A DNA stretch of 64,000 bases. Source: Pseudomonas sp. RIT-PI-r. Its GTDB lineage: Bacteria > Pseudomonadota > Gammaproteobacteria > Pseudomonadales > Pseudomonadaceae. Shown piece by piece: positions 57,841 to 64,000 of this stretch. The notes beneath the pieces are model-generated. The model ran no database searches. It was not told where the DNA came from and worked only from the letters and a program-made list of their open reading frames with translations. Made by a program: the position numbers and the translations under genes. Where the stretch lies: assembly GCF_001297015.1 (NCBI RefSeq), contig NZ_LIGE01000041.1:1-64000 (forward strand). The letters run 5' to 3'. How positions within the stretch are numbered: position 1 is the first letter of the stretch; each line of letters starts with the position of its first letter.

Positions 57841-59907
57841 ATGAAAAATAATAATAGCCTGCTACGCCACTTACCCCGGCTAGTGCTGGCAATCGTAGGA
57901 GCGTGCGCCCTGGGCGTGGTGGCATTGCGCCGCGGCGAGGCGATCAACGCCTTGTGGATCGTGGTCGCTGCCGTGGCCATTTATCTGGTTGCGTACCGTT
58001 ACTACAGTCTGTTCATCGCTAACAATGTGATGCAACTGGACCCGCGTCGGGCCACCCCCGCCGTGCTCAACAACGACGGTCTGGATTATGTGCCGACCAA
58101 CAAACACATTCTTTTCGGTCACCACTTCGCTGCCATCGCTGGCGCGGGGCCTCTGGTCGGCCCGGTATTGGCGGCGCAGATGGGCTACTTGCCCGGCACG
58201 CTCTGGCTGATTGCCGGTGTGGTGCTGGCGGGCGCGGTGCAGGACTTCATGGTTCTGTTCATGTCGACCCGGCGCAACGGCCGTTCCCTGGGCGACATGG
58301 TGCGTGAAGAAATGGGCCGCGTGCCCGGCACCATCGCCCTGTTCGGCTGCTTCCTGATCATGATCATCATCCTCGCGGTGCTGGCGTTGATCGTGGTGAA
58401 AGCACTGGCGGAGAGCCCGTGGGGTATCTTCACCGTGATGGCGACCATCCCGATTGCGATGTTCATGGGCATTTACATGCGCTACATCCGTCCGGGCCGC
58501 ATCGGCGAAATCTCCGTGGTCGGCGTATTGCTGTTGCTCGGTTCGATCTGGCTCGGCGGGCAGATTGCTGCTGATCCGGTGTGGGCCAAGGCGTTCACCT
58601 TCACCGGCGTGCAGATCACCTGGATGCTGGTCGGTTACGGTTTCGTCGCGGCATCGCTACCGGTCTGGCTGATTCTGGCACCGCGCGACTACCTCTCCAC
58701 GTTCCTCAAGATCGGCACCATCGTCGCCCTGGCGATCGGCATTCTGATCACCATGCCCGAGCTGAAAATGCCGGCGCTGACCCAGTTCGTCGACGGCACT
58801 GGCCCTGTGTGGAAGGGCGGTCTGTTCCCGTTCCTGTTCATCACCATTGCCTGCGGTGCGGTTTCCGGTTTCCACGCGCTGATTTCTTCGGGCACCACGC
58901 CGAAGTTGCTGGATAACGAAACCAACGCCCGTTACATCGGTTACGGCGGCATGCTGATGGAGTCGTTCGTCGCCATCATGGCCATGGTCGCCGCGTCGGT
59001 GATCGAGCCTGGCGTGTACTTCGCGATGAACAGCCCGGCCGCCGTGGTTGGCAGTGATGTCGCATCGGTTGCGCAAGTGGTTTCCAGTTGGGGCTTTGCG
59101 ATCACGCCGGAAGCGCTGCAAGCCGTGGCGCATGACATTGGCGAAACCACCATCCTGGCCCGTGCCGGTGGTGCGCCAACCCTGGCGGTCGGTATCGCAC
59201 AGATCCTGCACAGTGTTCTGCCGGGTGAAAACACCATGGCGTTCTGGTACCACTTCGCGATCCTGTTCGAGGCACTGTTCATCCTGACCGCGGTTGACGC
59301 CGGTACTCGTGCCGGGCGCTTCATGCTGCAGGATCTGCTGGGCTCCTTCGTTCCGGCGCTGAAGCGTACCGAATCGTGGACTGCCAACCTGATCGCCACC
59401 GCCGGTTGTGTGGCAATGTGGGGCTGGTTGCTGTATCAGGGCGTGATCGATCCACTGGGCGGCATCAACACCTTGTGGCCACTGTTCGGTATCTCCAACC
59501 AGATGCTGGCGGGTATCGCGCTGATGCTCGGCACCGTGGTTCTGATCAAAATGAAGCGTCAGCGTTACATTTGGGTCACCCTGCTGCCAGCCACCTGGCT
59601 GCTGATCTGCACCACGACTGCAGGCTTCATCAAGTTGTTCGACGCCAACCCGGCGATCGGCTTCCTGTCGCTGGCCAAGAAGTACAGCGATGCGCTGGCC
59701 AACGGTCAGGTGCTGGCCCCGGCAAAAAGCGTCGAGCAGATGCAGCACGTGATCTTCAACGCCTACACCAACGCAACGCTCACCGCGCTGTTCCTGTTCG
59801 TGGTCTTCAGCATCCTGTTCTATGCGCTCAAGGTCGGCATCGCCGCCTGGGGCAAAAAAGAGCGCACGGATAAAGAATCGCCATTCCAGGCTCTGCCGGA
59901 CGCGTAA
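57841..59907 (+). CDS. cstA: Carbon starvation / pyruvate transporter CstA
   Basis: A 688-residue inner-membrane transporter of the CstA/BtsT family with about 16 helices, known in E. coli to import pyruvate and peptides. It shows DGLDYVPTNKHILFGHHFAA, the segment LMESFVAIMAMVAASVIEPG and LFILTAVDAGTRAGRFMLQD. The ATG at 57841 follows GGAATAATAAA and gives the expected N terminus. It heads the cstA-yjiX-yjiA operon. Confidence 0.95.
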   Translation: MKNNNSLLRHLPRLVLAIVGACALGVVALRRGEAINALWIVVAAVAIYLVAYRYYSLFIANNVMQLDPRRATPAVLNNDGLDYVPTNKHILFGHHFAAIAGAGPLVGPVLAAQMGYLPGTLWLIAGVVLAGAVQDFMVLFMSTRRNGRSLGDMVREEMGRVPGTIALFGCFLIMIIILAVLALIVVKALAESPWGIFTVMATIPIAMFMGIYMRYIRPGRIGEISVVGVLLLLGSIWLGGQIAADPVWAKAFTFTGVQITWMLVGYGFVAASLPVWLILAPRDYLSTFLKIGTIVALAIGILITMPELKMPALTQFVDGTGPVWKGGLFPFLFITIACGAVSGFHALISSGTTPKLLDNETNARYIGYGGMLMESFVAIMAMVAASVIEPGVYFAMNSPAAVVGSDVASVAQVVSSWGFAITPEALQAVAHDIGETTILARAGGAPTLAVGIAQILHSVLPGENTMAFWYHFAILFEALFILTAVDAGTRAGRFMLQDLLGSFVPALKRTESWTANLIATAGCVAMWGWLLYQGVIDPLGGINTLWPLFGISNQMLAGIALMLGTVVLIKMKRQRYIWVTLLPATWLLICTTTAGFIKLFDANPAIGFLSLAKKYSDALANGQVLAPAKSVEQMQHVIFNAYTNATLTALFLFVVFSILFYALKVGIAAWGKKERTDKESPFQALPDA

Positions 59908-59922
59908 CCAGAGGATTGCACC

Positions 59923-60120
59923 ATGTTCAATGACCTGAGTCGCCTCGGTAAATACCTCGGTCAGGCCGCGCGCCTGATGGTCGGCATGCCCGACTACGAC
60001 ACCTACGTCGAGCATATGCAAACCAAGCACCCGGACAAACCGGTGATGAGCTACGAGATGTTCTTCCGCGAACGTCAGGAGGCCCGTTACGGTGGCAAGG
60101 GTGGGCCGAAGTGCTGTTGA
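59923..60120 (+). CDS. yjiX: YbdD/YjiX family protein
   Basis: A 65-residue cytoplasmic protein of the DUF466 family (GKYLGQAARLMVGMPDYDTY, ending GGKGGPKCC). It always follows cstA/btsT in the operon and is thought to assist the transporter. GAGGATT lies before the ATG, 15 bases after the cstA stop. Confidence 0.92.
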   Translation: MFNDLSRLGKYLGQAARLMVGMPDYDTYVEHMQTKHPDKPVMSYEMFFRERQEARYGGKGGPKCC

Positions 60121-60149
60121 GCTGACAGCGCAGAGGTTGAGGTAATCCC

Positions 60150-60240
60150 CTGTGGGAGCTAGCACTGCTGGCGATTGCGGAGTGTCATTCGACAGTCATG
60201 TCGACTGATACACCCTCATCGCCAGCAGGCTGGCTCCCAC
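60150..60240. repeat. REP pair, GCTGGC family
   Basis: Inverted arms (GTGGGAGCTAGCACTGCTGG and its near complement) lie inside the cstA operon, between yjiX and yjiA, so the hairpin is transcribed and may lower yjiA expression. Confidence 0.85.
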
Positions 60241-60274
60241 ATTTGTTTTGTGTTTCTTTTCAGGAGATCGAGTT

Positions 60275-61246
60275 TTGTCCTCTCCCATCCCGGTCACGGT
60301 ACTCAGCGGTTTCCTCGGTGCCGGCAAGACCACTTTGCTGCGCCATATTTTGAAAGCCGAGCACGGCCTGAAAATCGCCGTGATCGAAAACGAATTCAGC
60401 GACGCCGGCATCGATAGCCAATTGCTCGGTGATGAACCCGTCCAGGTCATGACCCTGGCCAACGGCTGCGTCTGCTGCACCATCCACACCGACCTGACCA
60501 AAGCCCTGTACCTGCTGCTCGAACGGCTGGACAGCGGCGAGATCGCCTTCGATCGCCTAGTGATCGAATGCACCGGTCTGGCCGATCCCGCACCGGTCGC
60601 GCAGACCTTTTTCATCGATGAAGAGCTGCGTGAGCGATACCTGCTCGACGGCATCATTACCCTGGTCGATGCCGCGCATGCCGACGTGCACCTGACTCAG
60701 ACCATCGCCCAGGCGCAGATCGGTTTCGCCGACCGCTTGCTGGTGAGCAAGACCGATCTGGTCGACGAAGCCACGTTCAACGCGTTGAGCGAACGCCTGA
60801 CACGGATCAACCGGCGTGCGCCGGTTCGTGTGGTTGAGCACGGCAATATTGATCTGGCTGAACTGCTCGATGTGCGCGGCTTTAATCTCAACGCCGACCT
60901 CGGCGGCGGATTGAGCCTGCGTCCGGTCACCAAGGCACCGTCGATTGATCGCATTTCCAGTCTGGTGCTGCGCACCGATCAACCGCTGGATATTGATCAG
61001 CTCAGCGAGTTCATGAATGAATTGCTGGAAGAGCACGGCAAACAATTGCTGCGTTACAAAGGCGTGCTGAGCATTGCTGGCGAAGATCGCCGCCTGGTTT
61101 TTCAGGGTGTGCTGAAACTCTATGGTTTCGACTGGGACACCGAATGGGCCGAGGGAGAGGCGCGGGATAGCGTGATTGTGTTTATTGCTGATGATTTGCC
61201 GGAAGAGAAGATTCGGGCGGGGTTTGCCAGGGTGGTTTCTGCCTGA
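60275..61246 (+). CDS. yjiA: CobW/YjiA family GTPase
   Basis: A 323-residue metal-binding GTPase of the COG0523 group. Walker A is GFLGAGKTT near residue 11, the metal motif CVCC is near residue 65, and SKTDLV forms the G4 base-recognition motif. The start is TTG at 60275, with AGGAG 8 bases upstream. It is the last gene of the cstA operon, as in E. coli. The metal it serves is not known here. Confidence 0.93.
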   Translation: MSSPIPVTVLSGFLGAGKTTLLRHILKAEHGLKIAVIENEFSDAGIDSQLLGDEPVQVMTLANGCVCCTIHTDLTKALYLLLERLDSGEIAFDRLVIECTGLADPAPVAQTFFIDEELRERYLLDGIITLVDAAHADVHLTQTIAQAQIGFADRLLVSKTDLVDEATFNALSERLTRINRRAPVRVVEHGNIDLAELLDVRGFNLNADLGGGLSLRPVTKAPSIDRISSLVLRTDQPLDIDQLSEFMNELLEEHGKQLLRYKGVLSIAGEDRRLVFQGVLKLYGFDWDTEWAEGEARDSVIVFIADDLPEEKIRAGFARVVSA

Positions 61247-61273
61247 TGGATCTTGGTTGTCAGTGATGGCCTC

Positions 61274-61339
61274 TTCGCGAGCAGGCTCACTCCTACAGTT
61301 GCAATGCGTTCCCCTGTAGGAGTGAGCCTGCTCGCGATA
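61274..61339. repeat. REP pair, GTAGGAGTGAGCCTGCTCGC family
   Basis: Inverted arms lie between yjiA and the first GntR gene, which converge here. Confidence 0.88.
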
Positions 61340-61344
61340 GCAAT

Positions 61345-62055
61345 CTAACCTGCAACACAATGCTCAAGATCTGAACCCAGCAGCGTCTGCTCAAGATGAT
61401 CCAGATGCCGATTCATCAACATCGCGGCCTTGGAAATATCGCCTCGCTCGACGGCCTCAACCAGCGCCAAATGTTCCCGCCAGGCGCAACAGCTGTGCGT
61501 CAGAGACGAACTTCGCGCAATCGCCAATGATGTCAGCGGCACCAGGCTGCCGAGAAAATGCGCCAACGGCGCATTCCCCGCCATCTGCGCCAAGTGCAGA
61601 TGAAACTCCCCCGACAAGCGAATCGCCGTCCCGCGCCGATCCTGCTCGACAGCCTGACGCTCGCGCTCGATCAACCCGCGCAAGCGTTTCAAGCCGTCAG
61701 CCTTTGGGCACTGGCAGGCCAAACGTACCAACGTACTTTCAGTCAGCCGTCGTGCGTGCAAAGTCTGCCGTGTCTGCTCGCGATCAGGCGCCGCCACACG
61801 CGGGCGATGGTTGGCGCGCAGGACAATGACTTGCTCAAGCGACAACTGCGTCAGCACCCGGCGCACATCCGCACGACTGACACTGAACATCTCTTTCAAA
61901 CTGTCCTCGGTGAATCGGCTGTCCGGATCAAGGCGCTGTTCCAGAATCGCATCGAACAGTCGCGGATACAGATCGTCCGTCGGCGCCCTTACGCGGGAAA
62001 AGGGCAGGGGCGCAGTAGTCGGGTGGGTGTGCGACGGTGAGGCGAAACTGTTCAT
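61345..62055 (-). CDS. GntR family regulator, FCD type
   Basis: A 236-residue GntR protein. The winged HTH is at about residues 27-90 (LYPRLFDAILEQRLDPDSRF, SVSRADVRRVLTQLSL) and the all-helical FCD effector domain covers 100-230, with metal-type residues in GEFHLHLAQMAGN, CAWREHLALVEAVERGD and NRHLDHLE. It lies 19 bases downstream of another FCD-GntR gene on the same strand, so the two share a transcript. The ligand is unknown. Confidence 0.9.
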   Translation of the reverse strand: MNSFASPSHTHPTTAPLPFSRVRAPTDDLYPRLFDAILEQRLDPDSRFTEDSLKEMFSVSRADVRRVLTQLSLEQVIVLRANHRPRVAAPDREQTRQTLHARRLTESTLVRLACQCPKADGLKRLRGLIERERQAVEQDRRGTAIRLSGEFHLHLAQMAGNAPLAHFLGSLVPLTSLAIARSSSLTHSCCAWREHLALVEAVERGDISKAAMLMNRHLDHLEQTLLGSDLEHCVAG

Positions 62056-62074
62056 AGCCTGTCTCCAATAGGAA

Positions 62075-62779
62075 TCAGCGACTCAGGTTGTCATCCGGAA
62101 TATTCAGCTCGATGCCCATGCGTTGACCTTCGCGCAGGATGTGCCGGCGCATTTCGGCACTGGCCTGGGCGCTGTTCTTGCTGCGGATTGCGCGCACCAC
62201 GGCTTCGTTTTCTTCCAGGCGTTCGGCCAAATGTTCCGGGGAGTTACGCAGCACTTCGGCACTCTGCTTGAGCGCATTGCTGGTTTGCTGCACCACGCTC
62301 TGGAAAATCGGGTTCGAGGTCAGGGTGAACAGTTCTTCGTGGAAGGCGATGTAGGCGCTGACCCCGGCCTCACTGTCACCGGCCTCAAGGGCTTCGCGCA
62401 TGTCCATCAGGGTCAGGCGCAACTGGCCGACTTCCTTGCTGCTGATTGACTGCGCGACCAGGCCAACAATGAACGGCTCAAGGGTGTAGCGCAGTTGCAG
62501 CACATCTTCGAGGCTGGCACCGGCGACTGCACTGTCGTGGCTTTGACCGTCGCTGAATTGCGCGTCGAGTACGATCACGCCTTTGCCCGGCATCGAGCGG
62601 ACGAGGCCGAGGGTTTCCAGGACGATCACTGCTTCGCGCAGGCTCGGACGACTGATGCCCAGCTGTTCGGCGAGTTCGCGCTGGCCCGGCAGCATGTCGC
62701 CGGAGCGCCACTGGCCACGGGCCAATGCGGCCCGCAGTTTTTCTACGACTGAGTTGACGACGGTTGATGTGGTGATCAC
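62075..62779 (-). CDS. GntR family regulator, FCD/FadR-like type
   Basis: A 234-residue GntR protein with an N-terminal HTH (VVNSVVEKLRAALARGQWRS, GISRPSLREAVIVLETLGLV) at residues 8-72 and an FCD domain at about 85-225 (VSAYIAFHEELFTLTSNPIF). It lies 76 bases downstream of dctA on the same strand. It may answer to a dicarboxylate or hydroxy acid and regulate the transporter, but this is an inference from position. Confidence 0.9.
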   Translation of the reverse strand: MITTSTVVNSVVEKLRAALARGQWRSGDMLPGQRELAEQLGISRPSLREAVIVLETLGLVRSMPGKGVIVLDAQFSDGQSHDSAVAGASLEDVLQLRYTLEPFIVGLVAQSISSKEVGQLRLTLMDMREALEAGDSEAGVSAYIAFHEELFTLTSNPIFQSVVQQTSNALKQSAEVLRNSPEHLAERLEENEAVVRAIRSKNSAQASAEMRRHILREGQRMGIELNIPDDNLSR

Positions 62780-62817
62780 TTGTCTTGCTCCATGTGCCTA
62801 AAGGGGCGCCGCAAACC

Positions 62818-62838
62818 AAAAGATCGCAGCCTGCGGCC
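62818..62838. repeat. Single REP arm, GATCGCAGCCTGCGG family
   Basis: One arm of the GTAGGAGCTGCCG family, without a partner, between dctA and the GntR gene. Confidence 0.75.
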
Positions 62839-62855
62839 ACCCCGGCAGGGTTAAA

Positions 62856-64000
62856 TCAGAACTCCTGCTGGTGCGCCGGAGTTGCTGCTTTACGCGGTTG
62901 AAAGGTGTAGCCCTGCTGACCGCTGAGTACTTTGTTGGCGCGTTGTACGTCGATGTCCTTTTCCCAACGGGCGATCGCTACCGTGGCAACGCAGTTGCCG
63001 ATCAGGTTGGTCAGCGCCCGACCGATGCCCATGAACCAGTCCACGGCCAGCACCAATACCAGACCGACCACCGGGATCGCCGGAATCGCCGTCAACGTTG
63101 CCGCCAGAATCACCAGTGCCGAACCGGGAATGCCGTGGGCACCTTTGGAGGTAATCAGCGACACCAGCAGAATGGTCAGCAAGTCGGTCATCGCCAGTGG
63201 TGTGCCGGTGGCATTGGCGATGAAGACAATGGCCAGGGTGAGGTAGATCGAAAAACCGTCGAGATTGAACGAGTACCCGGTCGGAATCACCAGACCCACG
63301 GTCGAACTGCCGATGCCGAGGTGTTCGAGTTTGCGCATGATCTGTGGCAACACGGCGTCGGACGAGGCGGTGCCCATGACGATCAGCAGTTCTTCACGCA
63401 GATACTTCAACAGCGGCCACATGCGCAGGCCAGAGGCACGCATCACCAGACCGAGAATCACGCTGACGAACGCGATGCAGGTCAGGTAGAACAAACCGAC
63501 CAGGCTACCCAGATGTTGCAGGGAGTCGAGGCCATATTTGCTGGTGGTGAAAGCGATGGCGCCGAACACGCCGATCGGTGCCAGACGCACGATCATGCCC
63601 ATGATCCGGAAGATCACATGGCTCAGTTCGTTGATCAGTCGCGAGATCCCGGAAGCGGCTTCACCGACCAGATTCAACGCACTGCCGAACAGCACCGAGA
63701 ACAGTAGAACCTGCAGAATGTTGTTGTCAGCGAAGGCACCGATCACCGACGTCGGGATCAGGTCCATCAGGAACTGCGTGGTGGTGTGCATGTGCTGGCC
63801 GCGTTCGGCGAGATCGCCCATGTCGGTGGTGGACAGCTGCTCCAGATGAATATTCGCGCCGCTGCCGATGCCAGTGCTGAAGGCGAAGACCAGGCCGATC
63901 ACCAAAGCGATGGTGGTCAGCACTTCAAAGTAGATCACCGACTTGAGGCCGATGCGCCCGACCTTCTTCAGATCGCCCGCGCCGCTGATACCGCTGACCA
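62856..64000 (-). CDS. dctA: C4-dicarboxylate transporter DctA (5' part outside the window)
   Basis: The last 381 residues of a sodium or proton symporter for C4-dicarboxylates; the start lies beyond the right edge. The family-typical substrate segment IPTGYSFNLDGFSIYLTLAI and the later LITSKGAHGIPGSALVILAA are complete, and the C-terminal tail is short and hydrophilic. The full-length protein should be about 440 residues, so about 60 are missing. It lies upstream of two GntR genes on the same strand. Confidence 0.92.
   Translation of the reverse strand, partial: VSGISGAGDLKKVGRIGLKSVIYFEVLTTIALVIGLVFAFSTGIGSGANIHLEQLSTTDMGDLAERGQHMHTTTQFLMDLIPTSVIGAFADNNILQVLLFSVLFGSALNLVGEAASGISRLINELSHVIFRIMGMIVRLAPIGVFGAIAFTTSKYGLDSLQHLGSLVGLFYLTCIAFVSVILGLVMRASGLRMWPLLKYLREELLIVMGTASSDAVLPQIMRKLEHLGIGSSTVGLVIPTGYSFNLDGFSIYLTLAIVFIANATGTPLAMTDLLTILLVSLITSKGAHGIPGSALVILAATLTAIPAIPVVGLVLVLAVDWFMGIGRALTNLIGNCVATVAIARWEKDIDVQRANKVLSGQQGYTFQPRKAATPAHQQEF

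Overview
This window is chromosomal DNA from a fluorescent-group Pseudomonas, most likely the P. fluorescens/P. koreensis complex. That is an inference from the GC-rich third positions, the REP pairs in many intergenic gaps (for example those carrying GTAGGAGCTGCCGCAGGCTG and GTAGGAGTGAGCCTGCTCGC), and Pseudomonas gene sets such as cioAB, katB-ankB, quiC1, rlmG, cstA-yjiX-yjiA and dctA. No rRNA, tRNA, CRISPR array, prophage or intact transposase was seen. The only hint of a mobile element is an IS-end-like stretch at the extreme left.

Layout. 0-6.1 kb: an Lrp regulator, a candidate sRNA with a terminator, a secreted DUF6515 protein, a cation-efflux/lipoprotein pair and hrpB. 6.2-12 kb: a LysR regulator divergent from an aldehyde dehydrogenase, then a three-gene taurine/nitrate-type ABC importer. 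12-27 kb: housekeeping and accessory single genes (EEP phosphatase, YciC, DUF2076, NYN, DEDDh exonuclease, Lrp/YedA pair, rhlE, flavoprotein, HDAC-like enzyme, GNAT, tesB-HAD, and two tandem YpfJ zinc peptidases with an alpha/beta hydrolase). 27-40 kb: a catabolic block. It begins with an aldo/keto reductase and a KstD-like flavoprotein divergent from an IclR regulator. A Gfo/Idh/MocA dehydrogenase, a TIM-barrel isomerase and a DMT permease follow, then an MFS transporter, quiC1 (3-dehydroshikimate dehydratase), a TetR regulator, and aroQ with a catabolic-type shikimate/quinate dehydrogenase. 40-46.5 kb: a small accessory patch (DUF4160/DUF2442 module, DUF4354 protein, a DJ-1 homologue lacking both catalytic residues, higA with a nonsense-mutated higB) around the core NCS2 permease-trmA operon. 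46.8-64 kb: cioAB with a DUF2474 small protein behind a perfect ANR box, rlmG, a LuxR solo, fpr, mscL, katB-ankB, radA, a PilZ protein, the cstA operon, two GntR regulators and the 3' part of dctA.

How the genes work together. The best candidate for an under-described system is the 28-39.8 kb hydroaromatic locus. Three kinds of shared DNA site tie its transcription units together. A TGGAAY-N3-RTTCYA palindrome lies upstream of both the flavoprotein operon and the Gfo/Idh operon. A TGTACTA-N3-GGTTA element lies upstream of both quiC1 and aroQ-aroE. A 15-bp sequence that matches, as I recall it, the PcaR motif lies next to the quiC1 element. This suggests quinate/shikimate-type compounds are imported, oxidised and dehydrated to protocatechuate under combined TetR, IclR and beta-ketoadipate (PcaR) control, with a flavin dehydrogenase branch of unknown substrate.

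Limits. Product calls come from reading motifs and overall resemblance by eye; no similarity search was run. Starts were moved from the longest open frame to the best ribosome-binding site wherever the sequence supported it.
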